From: Sphingomonas_E sp042693015
Lineage (GTDB): Bacteria > Pseudomonadota > Alphaproteobacteria > Sphingomonadales > Sphingomonadaceae
Direction: 5' to 3'
NCBI RefSeq assembly: GCF_042693015.1
Contig: NZ_CP170544.1
Location: 1,736,001-1,800,000, forward strand
DNA: 64,000 bases
In this document: positions 42,824-51,432 of the stretch, piece after piece
Layout of the letters: each line of letters starts with the position of its first letter
Position numbering within the stretch: position 1 is the stretch's first letter
Position numbers and translations under genes: made by a program
The notes under the pieces: generated by a model
What the model saw: the letters and a program-made list of their open reading frames with translations, nothing else
What the model was told of the DNA's origin: nothing
The model's database searches: none

Positions 42824-44845
42824 CTATTTCACCGCGCCGAATTTGAACTCGTGCTGGCTATCACGCGCAATCAGGATCGGCTTGCCGTCTTCCGACCCAA
42901 CGACGAGCGGAAAGAATAGCATCGTTGGGTCGAGCGCGACGAAGCTGGTCGTCCCGTCATCATTCTTGCGGGTACCCATCGCACTGGAGAAGGTACGGAA
43001 GGCGAAATCTACGCCATTGCCCGTCCGCGTCACCGTGATGGGGCCGAGGTCCGGATTGGAATAGGCCGATGCCAGCGCTGCGACCGCGGCGGGATCGGGC
43101 GTTACCGACACCCGCTCGGCCTCCTTCGCGATCTCAGCCTTCAGTCGCACGCCCGCCGCAGCAACATCGCCGGCCGCTTCCGGCTTTCCGTCATAGAGCA
43201 GTTCGAGCAGACGGCGCATGAATGGTCGAAGGAGCGACTGGCCATTGTCCGAATTGGTCAGGATCACAGCCCCGATATTGGCCGACGGGATCAACAGGAT
43301 GTCGCTCTTGTAGCCGGCCAGGCTGCCCCCATGGTGAACCACCGCCACCCCATAGTCGCTGTCGGTCTGCAACCCCATGCCATAGGTGCGATCCTCTCCC
43401 ACCGGCACATTGGCGACACGGCGTTGAAGCAGGTTTTTCGCCGACACATATTGCGTGCCGTTGTCCAATTTCCCCTCGTTCAATTCGAAGCGCACATATT
43501 TGATCAGGTCGTTCGCCGTCGACCAGGCCCCGCCCGCCCCTGCGTAACGGGTGAAAGCGAAGTTGAGCTTCATGCCCGCATCCAGGATCGGCGCAGGCTG
43601 GGCGTTGATCTGGTCGGCATGTGGTCGTGCCCAATCATTCTTCATCGCACGATCGAAATCGAAGGTGGTTGCGGTCATGCCAAGCGGCCCGAACACCTTC
43701 TCGTCCATCGCACGGTAGAAGGCCTCGTCGAGCCCCATTTCGGGATGGACGAGATGTCCGCCGACATAACCGGCCGCGGCCGCCATCAGATTATTATATT
43801 GGAACACCTCTCCGAAGCCGCTGGTCGGCTCGGTCAAGGCGAGCTGCGCGAAGGCATCCGACGCAGCCGCCTTGGGATCGGAATTCAGGATGACCTGCAT
43901 GTCCTTGCGCGGCAGCCCCGTGCAGGCGCAAACGAGGTGACGGATCAGCACCTTTTGCGTGGTCGCCGGGCTACCTAGCTGAAACGGCGGATAGGCCTGC
44001 GTCACCGGCTCATCCCAGCGGAGCTTGCCCTCATCCACCAACTTGGAAAGCAAGAGCGTGGCCATGCCCTTGGTGTTGGAGGCGATGAGAAACTGGCTGT
44101 CGCCATCCACCGGGGCGGCATCGCCGAGCAGACGAACGCCCAGGCCGGTAGAATAGATCGTCTTTTCACGGGTAGTCAGGGAGAAGGATGCCCCCGGGAT
44201 GCCCAGGTCCTTCATCGATTGGGCGACGAATGCCTTCAGCTGTTCGATGCGTGCCGCGTCCATCGAGTGGGCCGTGCGGCCGGCGAAGCTTTCCCGGCTA
44301 TAGCCGGCAGGACGAAGGCTCTGGGTGACGAGGCCAATAGCCGCCAGCCGCTTCTCCGCAGTCGCCTCGGCCCCGTCGACGATCGCCACCGTCCAGTTCG
44401 TGCCCGCGCGGTAGGCGATCGCGTACATCACGCGCTTTTCGTTCGGGCTGGTCTCATAATCGACGACCGCGCGGTCCTCCCAGCCGTTGCGCGGCGCTCG
44501 CGCCGTGACGAGCTTGGGCGCGCGGGCCTTGTCCGGCGCCCAGACCTTCCATGCTGCCGCCGCGGCGGCGCTGGCATCGGCCGCCTTACCGACATCGACC
44601 AGTGCCACGCGAAGATCTTTCTCGGGAGCGGCCAGCTCGATGAGCGCGGGTTTGTCTGCAGCGTTCCAGCCGGCCGGGGACGTGAAGGTGGCGCCCGAAG
44701 GCGTCTTGCCGGGGCGATCGGACTGGACGGACGGGGAAGCAGAAGCCACCTGAGGCGCGGATGCCGCCTGAGGGGTGGGTTGAGCAAATGCGGAAGCCGA
44801 TATGCCGGCGAGAGCGAGCGCAACGAAAGCCGATGATTTGACCAT
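42824..44845 (-). CDS. Exported serine hydrolase, class C beta-lactamase fold
   Basis: A 673-residue periplasmic protein. The signal peptide is MVKSSAFVALALAGISASAFA. A 170-residue N-terminal domain is followed by a beta-lactamase/penicillin-binding fold. The catalytic SxxK is IASNTKGM, the YxN element is FQYNNLMA and the KTG-equivalent is VVHHGGSLAGYK. The C-terminal domain of about 130 residues is beta-rich. This group includes D-aminopeptidases, esterases and class C-like hydrolases, so beta-lactam resistance should not be assumed. The start at 44845 follows GGGGGGAAT. It is flanked by no obvious partner. Confidence 0.87.
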   Translation of the reverse strand: MVKSSAFVALALAGISASAFAQPTPQAASAPQVASASPSVQSDRPGKTPSGATFTSPAGWNAADKPALIELAAPEKDLRVALVDVGKAADASAAAAAAWKVWAPDKARAPKLVTARAPRNGWEDRAVVDYETSPNEKRVMYAIAYRAGTNWTVAIVDGAEATAEKRLAAIGLVTQSLRPAGYSRESFAGRTAHSMDAARIEQLKAFVAQSMKDLGIPGASFSLTTREKTIYSTGLGVRLLGDAAPVDGDSQFLIASNTKGMATLLLSKLVDEGKLRWDEPVTQAYPPFQLGSPATTQKVLIRHLVCACTGLPRKDMQVILNSDPKAAASDAFAQLALTEPTSGFGEVFQYNNLMAAAAGYVGGHLVHPEMGLDEAFYRAMDEKVFGPLGMTATTFDFDRAMKNDWARPHADQINAQPAPILDAGMKLNFAFTRYAGAGGAWSTANDLIKYVRFELNEGKLDNGTQYVSAKNLLQRRVANVPVGEDRTYGMGLQTDSDYGVAVVHHGGSLAGYKSDILLIPSANIGAVILTNSDNGQSLLRPFMRRLLELLYDGKPEAAGDVAAAGVRLKAEIAKEAERVSVTPDPAAVAALASAYSNPDLGPITVTRTGNGVDFAFRTFSSAMGTRKNDDGTTSFVALDPTMLFFPLVVGSEDGKPILIARDSQHEFKFGAVK

Positions 44846-44983
44846 ATTCCCCCCAACGGCCTTTGGCGGTGCAGCCGGCACCGTCAGCGGCCTGTTCCCG
44901 TTTCGATAAGGTCTACACTGCCGCAGCCCGCCGCAAAATAGAAGCGATCGATCAAGGTCGTCTCATCCAAGAAAAGCACATAA

Positions 44984-45290
44984 GTGGCGCAAGATGACGA
45001 AGCCGTCGACGAACGGGTGAAGGGCCTTCGAGCGGGCGGTGACGATTATCTCGCCAAGCCGTATTCGCTTGCCGAACTGCTGGCCCGTGTCGAAGTCATC
45101 GCCCGCCGCTGCCCTGTGGTCGCCGAAGAGGCGAAGCTGGCGGTCGGCAATCTCGATATCGATCTGCTGGGGCGCAGTGCCACGCGCGGCGGCAACCGCA
45201 TCGACCTCACCAATCGGGAATTCCGCATCCTCGAATGCCTGGCGCGCAATGCCGGGCGAGTCGTCACCCGCTCGATGCTGCCGCACCGTC
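44984..45290 (+). pseudogene. Truncated OmpR-family response regulator remnant
   Basis: The frame reads VDERVKGLRAGGDDYLAKPY then SLAELLARVEVIARR, which is the second half of a receiver domain. It continues LTNREFRILECLARNAGRVV, the first half of an OmpR-type winged helix, and stops matching at TRSML near 45287. The phospho-Asp half of the receiver and the recognition helix are both missing. The open frame runs on to 45376 in unrelated sequence. It is a relic of a two-component regulator cut at both ends, perhaps by a past rearrangement that also brought in the neighbouring TonB receptor operon. Confidence 0.75.
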
Positions 45291-45713
45291 TGATCCGGCT
45301 TTGGCGCCTTCCACTCCACTCCTTTGGACTACCCAAACAAAACTATATTGGAATCACTACCACATTAGTAGACTAAACATGCATTCACTGGCGAAGGCGC
45401 TGGCGGGTCTCGGCGAGTGGCTGTCGCCGGGCGGGCACGTATGTCCGTCAGATAGGCCCGCGGCTTTTGATGGGAAGCAGCTTGCTCCGCGTAATCAACG
45501 GCTAAAGCGCACGAAGGTTCGGCCCGCTCAACCGGACGTCGTGATCCCGCGAATGCGAGGAGACTATATGCGACGGCACGATCCAATCCCGACCAACTGA
45601 CGGCCTGACGGCCGACTGACCGACCAGATCAAGAACGCACGATCGTGCGCGCCTATGGGCGTGCGCGAATGGAAGCGGCTGCCCGTCAAAGGCGCCGTGG
45701 GGGACGAACACGC
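45291..45713. other. Intergenic region before the sulfur-scavenging operon
   Basis: It begins at the break point of the regulator remnant with a locally AT-richer stretch (45345-45380) that may hold a promoter. One short frame, 45379-45600, is open but has no recognisable protein character. CTGAC-rich sequence occurs at 45597-45625. No insertion-sequence end could be confirmed. Confidence 0.35.
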
Positions 45714-48107
45714 ATGCCTATTCGACGTGACTACAAGACGAAATTGGGGGTCCATATTTCGGTAAGCGCGACCGCGCTCGCGCTGATCGCAACATCGCCA
45801 GCCCATGCCGAGGAAGTCACCGCGCCGGCGGAAGCCGAGGCGGCTCCCGCGGAAGCGGGTGGCTCGGAACTGCTCGCCGCCAGCGAGATCCTGGTAACAG
45901 CCCGCCGCCGCGAGGAGCGCGCGCAGGACGTGCCGATCGCGCTCAACGCCATTGGCGCGGACACGTTGGAACGCTCCGGCACCTTCACGATCAGCCAGGT
46001 GCAGCAACTCGTGCCCAGCCTGCAGGTCTTCAGCTTCAATCCGCGCAACACCAACATCAACATCCGCGGCCTCGGCAGCAATGTCGCGCTCACCAATGAC
46101 GGGCTGGAAAATGGCGTCGGCGTCTATGTCGACCAGGTCTATTACGGCCGCGTCGGCACATCGCAGTTCGACCTTGTCGACCTCGACCGCATCGAGGTGC
46201 TGCGCGGGCCACAGGGCACGCTGTTCGGGAAGAACACGACCGCGGGCGCGATCAACATCACCAGCCGCGCGCCCAGCTTCACGCCGGAATTTTCGGGCGA
46301 GGTGAGCCTTGGCAATTACGGCTATCATCAGGTCCGCGGATCGGCATCGGCACCGCTAATCGACGACAAATTGGCCTTCCGCCTGAGCATCGCCGACACC
46401 CACCGCGACGGCTTCCTCGACAATGTCCGGACCGGCCGCAAGGCGCAGGATTATGACAATTTCTCGGTCCGCGGCCAGCTTCTGGCGACACCCACCGAGG
46501 CGCTTTCGATCCGCCTGATCGCCGATTTTTCGCGCCAGCGGCTTAACTGCTGCATCGGCGTGATCGCGGATGTCTTTACGACCTATGACAATGGGACGCC
46601 CATCCCCAACAACTTCGTCGATCGCGTGAGCCGCGCCGGCTACACGCCGCTGCCCACCGACCCGTTCGCGCGCCAGACCGATGCCGACTCCGACTTCCAC
46701 GCCGACATGTATGGCTATGGATTTTCCGGCCAGGTCGATTGGGATCTCGGCCCCGTCGCACTGACGAGCATCACCGCCTATCGCCGCTGGCACTGGAACC
46801 CCGCCAATGACGGCGATTCCATCGGCCTGCCGGTCATCACGCTGGCCGAGCAGGCCAATCGCCAGCGCCAGTTCAGCCAGGAATTCCGCGTCGCTTCGAC
46901 GGGTGAGAATGTCGTCGATTATGTGGCGGGCCTTTATTATTTCAACCAGACGGTGAACGGTTATGGTGCAACCGGCTACGGCCCGGCGGCGCCCAACTGG
47001 TTCCTGCCCGCTGTTCCCGCCGTGCTTGGCAATGCCGCGCTCAACGGCTTCGTCGCGCGATCGACATCGACGCCGCAGACCAAGAGCTATGCCGCCTTCG
47101 CACAAGGGACGTGGAACGCCACGGATGCGCTGAGCGTCACGGCCGGCCTGCGCTTCACGCATGAGGACAAGACCGGCACCTACACCCAGGTGCAGGAAGG
47201 GGCGGATCTGAGCACCCTGCCCCCGGCGCTGGCCGCCGCGGCCCAGCAGATCCGCAATAGCTTTGGCCCGGCGACGAACTATACGGCGAAGCGCAAGGAC
47301 GACAGCCTCTCCGGCACGATCAACATTGCCTACAAGATCGCGCCCGACGTGCTGGGTTACGCCACCTACTCGCGCGGCAACAAATCGGGCGGGCTGAACC
47401 TGGCCGCCCTGCCGGCGGGCGTGCCGAAAACCGTGAAGCCCGAGAAGGTCGACAATTACGAGATCGGCATCAAGAGCGAGTTTCTCGACCGCCAAGTGAC
47501 ACTGAACCTGGCCGCGTTCTGGACCGATGTCGGCAATTACCAGACGGCGATCCTCGAAATGCTGCCGTCGTCGGTGACCTTCGTCCAATATATCGCAAAC
47601 GCCGGCAAGGTCCGCTCACGCGGCTTCGAGGCGGACGCGGCCTATGCCCCGAACGAGCTGATCAGCTTCGCCGCATCCGCGGCCTACACCGACGCCGAAT
47701 ATCGCGATTATCCCAACGGCCCCGCCCCGGTGGAAAGTGGTCTTGCCGTCGCAGATCTATCCGGCCAGCCGCTCGCGGGCGTGCCGAAGTTCACCTACGC
47801 ACTGGGCGCGGACGTCGCCCAGCCGATCGGATCGGTCCAGCTCTACGGCCATGTCGATTTTTCGCACCGGTCGTCCTTCTACACCGCGGTCAGCAACTCG
47901 CGCTTCTCGAAGGTCGACGGCTACGGCCTCGTCAATCTGCGCTTCGGGGTTCGTAGCGAGGATAGTCGCTGGGATCTGTCCTTCTGGACCAAGAACCTCT
48001 TCGACAAGGATTATTTCCAGACGCTCACCCCGACCAATACCGGCCTTGTCACCGGCCTGACGGGTGATCCCCGCACCGTCGGCGCGACGCTCCGCACCAG
48101 CTTCTAG
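45714..48107 (+). CDS. TonB-dependent receptor of sulfur-scavenging operon
   Basis: A 797-residue outer-membrane receptor. The signal region MPIRRDYKTKLGVHISVSAT continues ALALIATSPAHA. The plug starts EILVTARRREERAQDVPIAL and contains NIRGLGSN, VYVDQVYYGR and IEVLRGPQGTLFGKNTTAGA. The barrel ends RTVGATLRTSF with terminal Phe. The start at 45714 is taken as the first Met before the signal peptide. It is 10 bases before the symporter gene and heads the operon, so it probably imports the sulfate ester or sulfonate. Confidence 0.92.
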   Translation: MPIRRDYKTKLGVHISVSATALALIATSPAHAEEVTAPAEAEAAPAEAGGSELLAASEILVTARRREERAQDVPIALNAIGADTLERSGTFTISQVQQLVPSLQVFSFNPRNTNINIRGLGSNVALTNDGLENGVGVYVDQVYYGRVGTSQFDLVDLDRIEVLRGPQGTLFGKNTTAGAINITSRAPSFTPEFSGEVSLGNYGYHQVRGSASAPLIDDKLAFRLSIADTHRDGFLDNVRTGRKAQDYDNFSVRGQLLATPTEALSIRLIADFSRQRLNCCIGVIADVFTTYDNGTPIPNNFVDRVSRAGYTPLPTDPFARQTDADSDFHADMYGYGFSGQVDWDLGPVALTSITAYRRWHWNPANDGDSIGLPVITLAEQANRQRQFSQEFRVASTGENVVDYVAGLYYFNQTVNGYGATGYGPAAPNWFLPAVPAVLGNAALNGFVARSTSTPQTKSYAAFAQGTWNATDALSVTAGLRFTHEDKTGTYTQVQEGADLSTLPPALAAAAQQIRNSFGPATNYTAKRKDDSLSGTINIAYKIAPDVLGYATYSRGNKSGGLNLAALPAGVPKTVKPEKVDNYEIGIKSEFLDRQVTLNLAAFWTDVGNYQTAILEMLPSSVTFVQYIANAGKVRSRGFEADAAYAPNELISFAASAAYTDAEYRDYPNGPAPVESGLAVADLSGQPLAGVPKFTYALGADVAQPIGSVQLYGHVDFSHRSSFYTAVSNSRFSKVDGYGLVNLRFGVRSEDSRWDLSFWTKNLFDKDYFQTLTPTNTGLVTGLTGDPRTVGATLRTSF

Positions 48108-48117
48108 GAGGTGGACC

Positions 48118-49530
48118 ATGGCGACTGCCATCAATAGCGACATATGGCGCGATACCGGGGCGGCGGCGGCCACTACCCCGCCGGATCGGTTACCGGCCGG
48201 CAGACTGCTGGCTTTCTCCGCCGTGGCGCTACCCGTCGCCGCCGCGCAAATGCCGCTCAACGTCTATCTGCCCGCCATCCTTGCGCAGCATTATGGCGTG
48301 CCGCTGGCAGTGCTCGGCACCATCTTCCTGATCGAGAAGATCTGGGGCGCGATCGCCGATCCGATCATCGGATCGCTGAGCGATCGCACGCGCAACCGCT
48401 TCGGCCGCCGCCGCACCTGGATCGCCGCGGGTGGCGCGGTGTTCGGTCTGTCGGCGCTCCTGCTCTTCTTCCCCGTGTGGGGCGTGACGCCGCTCTATCT
48501 CGGCCTCGTCCTGTTCGCCTTCTACCTCGGCTGGTCGATGATCCAGATCCCGTTCCTTGCCTGGTCCGGGGAAATATCGCGCGACTATAATGAGCGGACG
48601 CGGGTCGCGACCTACCAGCTCGTCGTCGGCTCTGCCGCATTGCTGCTGGTGCTGGTGCTGCCGACACTGGTCGATCAGTTCCGGCCGGGCGATGGCCCGC
48701 TCAAGCTGGGCGTGATGGGCGGCCTGCTGCTGATCACCCTGGTCCCGTCGCTGTTCCTGACGCTCCGCGCCTTTCCCGAGCCGCCATTGCCCGAAGTTCC
48801 GCCGCAGCGCCTGCCGTTCGGCCAGGCGGTGCGGCTGGTCGCGTCCAACCGCTTGTTGATGCGGATATTGGCGTCGGATTTCGCGGTGACGCTCGGCCAG
48901 AATATCCGCGGCACGCTCTTCGTCTTCTTCGTCAGCGCCTATATGGGCCTGCCGCATTGGGCCAGCGGGCTCTTCCTGCTGCAGTTCATCTTCGGCATCA
49001 GCGCCGGGCCGATCTGGATGAAGATCGGCTACCGCCTCGGCAAGCATCGCGCCGCCGTTACCGGGGAACTGGTGCAGGTCGCCATCAACCTTGGCCTGCT
49101 GTTCGTCGTGCCCGGCCAGCTCGGGCTGCTGATCGCGCTCACAGTGGCGCAGGGTTTCGCCCAGGGTTCGGGCAATCTGATGCTCCGTTCGATGGTGGCG
49201 GATGTCGCTGACGAGCATCGCCTTGCGACCGGCGAGGATCGCACCGCTTTGTTCTATTCGGTGTTCAGCATTTCGATGAAGGCGGCGATGGCCGCGGCGG
49301 TCGGCATTGCCCTGCCGCTGGTGGCGTGGCTCGGTTTCGATCCGGCTTCGTCCACCAATTCCCCGGACGCGCTCAAGGGGCTGCTGTTCGTCTTCGCGCT
49401 CGGCCCGGCGCTCGCCCACCTCGTCTCCGCTGCTTTGGTCCACGGCTTCCCGCTGGACGCCGCCGCCCATGCCCGCATTCGCGCATCGCTCGACCAGCGC
49501 GATGCCACCCCAGACGCCCATATTCTTTGA
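48118..49530 (+). CDS. MFS transporter, GPH cation symporter type
   Basis: A 470-residue inner-membrane transporter with about 12 helices. The cytoplasmic loop signature GSLSDRTRNRFGRRRTWIAA is characteristic of the glycoside-pentoside-hexuronide family. The matching C-terminal half contains GPIWMKIGYRLGKHRAAVTG. AGGAGG lies just before the ATG at 48118. It should move the solute that the TonB receptor brings into the periplasm across the inner membrane, probably with a cation. Substrate is inferred from its dioxygenase and sulfatase neighbours. Confidence 0.88.
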   Translation: MATAINSDIWRDTGAAAATTPPDRLPAGRLLAFSAVALPVAAAQMPLNVYLPAILAQHYGVPLAVLGTIFLIEKIWGAIADPIIGSLSDRTRNRFGRRRTWIAAGGAVFGLSALLLFFPVWGVTPLYLGLVLFAFYLGWSMIQIPFLAWSGEISRDYNERTRVATYQLVVGSAALLLVLVLPTLVDQFRPGDGPLKLGVMGGLLLITLVPSLFLTLRAFPEPPLPEVPPQRLPFGQAVRLVASNRLLMRILASDFAVTLGQNIRGTLFVFFVSAYMGLPHWASGLFLLQFIFGISAGPIWMKIGYRLGKHRAAVTGELVQVAINLGLLFVVPGQLGLLIALTVAQGFAQGSGNLMLRSMVADVADEHRLATGEDRTALFYSVFSISMKAAMAAAVGIALPLVAWLGFDPASSTNSPDALKGLLFVFALGPALAHLVSAALVHGFPLDAAAHARIRASLDQRDATPDAHIL

Positions 49531-49543
49531 GAGGAACCACGCC

Positions 49544-50419
49544 ATGACCCTTCCCGTAATCGAGCTCAAGGAAGCAGAAAGCCTGTTCGACATCCGCCCG
49601 CTCCAGCCCAGCCTCGGCGCCGAGATCAGCGGTATCGACCTGGCCGATCCGCTGGACGACCACCGCCTTGGCGCGCTTCAGGCGGCCCTGCTGCACTATC
49701 GCGTCCTCTTCTTCCGCGATCAGGACATCACGCGCGAACAGCAGATCGCCTTCGGCGCGGCCTTTGGCGAGCTGGAGGTTCACCCCGTCTTCTCGCTGCC
49801 GGATTATCCGCAGATCCTGCCGCTGATCTCGCGCGATTTCATCGGCAAATATCGTGCCTCGCCGGACAGCAACTGGCACGCCGACACGACCTTCCGGCCC
49901 GATCCGTCGGCCGCATCCATCCTGCGCGCGCTGGTATCGCCGTCGCTGGGCGGAGATACCGTCTTCGCCAACGCCGTCGCGGCCTATGAATCGCTGGACG
50001 AGGCGGTGCGCGCGCGAATCGACGGGCTGACCGCGATCCACGATCCCAGCGTCTTCATCCAGTTCCTCGACAGCGAGGAGAAGAAGGAGGCGCTGCGCGC
50101 TCAATATCCCGAGGTCGAGCATCCCGTGGTGCGCCTCCATCCGGAAACGGGCGAAAAGGTGCTCTACGTCAATTCGGTCTTCACCCGCCGCATCAAGGGG
50201 CTGGAGCCGGAAGAGAGCGGCCGGTTGCTGGCGCTTCTGTTCAACCAGTTCAAGCGGCCGGAATTCCAGGTGCGGTGGAGCTGGCGGCCCAATTCCGTCG
50301 CCTTCTGGGACAATCGTGCGACCCAGCATTACGCGGTGCCCGATTACAATGAACCGCGCCACATGGAGCGCGTGACGATCATCGGCGACCGCCCGATCGG
50401 CCCTTCCCAGACCCGCTGA
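49544..50419 (+). CDS. TauD/TfdA family dioxygenase 1
   Basis: A 291-residue Fe(II)/2-oxoglutarate dioxygenase. The iron site is H-x-D in SNWHADTTF plus the distal His in RATQHYAVPDY, and the 2-oxoglutarate Arg lies in RHMERVTIIGD. The opening RPLQPSLGAEISGIDLADPL is standard for TauD, AtsK and TfdA. Such enzymes free sulfite from taurine or sulfate from alkyl sulfate esters by hydroxylating the adjacent carbon. The start at 49544 follows GAGAGG. It is 13 bases after the transporter. Confidence 0.9.
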   Translation: MTLPVIELKEAESLFDIRPLQPSLGAEISGIDLADPLDDHRLGALQAALLHYRVLFFRDQDITREQQIAFGAAFGELEVHPVFSLPDYPQILPLISRDFIGKYRASPDSNWHADTTFRPDPSAASILRALVSPSLGGDTVFANAVAAYESLDEAVRARIDGLTAIHDPSVFIQFLDSEEKKEALRAQYPEVEHPVVRLHPETGEKVLYVNSVFTRRIKGLEPEESGRLLALLFNQFKRPEFQVRWSWRPNSVAFWDNRATQHYAVPDYNEPRHMERVTIIGDRPIGPSQTR

Positions 50420-50443
50420 CCCCGATTTTCAAGGAGACTTGCC

Positions 50444-51379
50444 ATGACCGCCATTCATCAGCGTTTCGTCAATGCCCGTGAAGTCGACAGCGCGCTCGAT
50501 ATCGTCCCCGTCGCCGGACGGATCGGCGCCGAAATCCGCGGCGTCGCCTTGTCGGGCGATCTGGATGACGCCACCGTCGCGGCGATCCGCGCGGCGCTCG
50601 TGCGCCACAAGGTGATCTTCTTCCGCGATCAGTTCGAACTCGACGATGCCCGCCAGGAAGCCTTTGCCGAACGGCTGGGCAAGCCGGTCGCCCACCCGAC
50701 GGTGCCCGTGGCCGAAGGATCGCGCTTCCTGCTCGAACTCGATTCCCGCGAAGGCTATGCCGCATCGAGCTGGCATACCGACGTGACCTTCGTGCCGGCC
50801 TATCCCGAAGCGTCGATCCTGCGCGCGATCGTGATCCGGGAAGCGGGGGGCGATACGCTGTGGGCGAACACCGCGACGGCCTATGAGGATCTGCCCGAGG
50901 CGCTGAGGACGCTGGTGGACGGGCTCCGCGCGGTCCACACCAATCTCTACGACTATGCGGCCGTCCTCGCGAACGCGCCCAAGGATGCGGCTGAACGCCA
51001 TCGCTCGATCTTCGCCTCGACCGTCTATGAAACCGAGCATCCGGTGGTCCGCGTCCACCCGGAAAGCGGTGAGCGGACGTTGCTACTGGGCCATTTCATC
51101 AAGCATTTCGTCGGCTTCAACAGTGCCCACTCGCAGCGGCTGTTCGCGATCCTGCAGGACCATGCGACCAAGCCGGAAAACACCGTCCGCTGGCGCTGGC
51201 GCAAGGGCGACGTGGCGATCTGGGACAATCGCGCCACGCAACATCGCGCGATCGCGGATTTTGGCCTGCAGCGCCGCCACCTGCGCCGCGCCACGATCGC
51301 CGGTAGCGTGCCCGTTGGCATCGATGGCCAGGAAAGCCGCCTGCTGAAACCCGAACCTTTGGCCCAAGCCGCCGAATGA
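50444..51379 (+). CDS. TauD/TfdA family dioxygenase 2
   Basis: A 311-residue paralogue of the preceding gene. The iron ligands are SSWHTDVTFVP and RATQHRAIADF, and LRRATIAGSVPVG carries the cosubstrate Arg. VPVAGRIGAEIRGVALSGDL opens the fold. AAGGAG lies seven to eight bases before the ATG. The two dioxygenases are clearly diverged, so they likely act on different esters or sulfonates. Spacing of 24 bases supports one transcript. Confidence 0.9.
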   Translation: MTAIHQRFVNAREVDSALDIVPVAGRIGAEIRGVALSGDLDDATVAAIRAALVRHKVIFFRDQFELDDARQEAFAERLGKPVAHPTVPVAEGSRFLLELDSREGYAASSWHTDVTFVPAYPEASILRAIVIREAGGDTLWANTATAYEDLPEALRTLVDGLRAVHTNLYDYAAVLANAPKDAAERHRSIFASTVYETEHPVVRVHPESGERTLLLGHFIKHFVGFNSAHSQRLFAILQDHATKPENTVRWRWRKGDVAIWDNRATQHRAIADFGLQRRHLRRATIAGSVPVGIDGQESRLLKPEPLAQAAE

Positions 51380-51432
51380 GGCGCCGTGGGGCGCCGTACC
51401 GAGGGTGCCCCGACCTTTGGAAAGGATGCGAC

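Noticed and set aside
42824..44845. Serine hydrolase considered as a resistance beta-lactamase
   Set aside because: Length (673 residues), the extra N- and C-terminal domains and the HHGG motif fit the broad serine hydrolase group better than a class C resistance enzyme.
45379..45600. Short plus-strand frame of 73 codons before the TonB receptor
   Set aside because: No ribosome site, no recognisable pattern, and it lies in a region disturbed by the truncated regulator.
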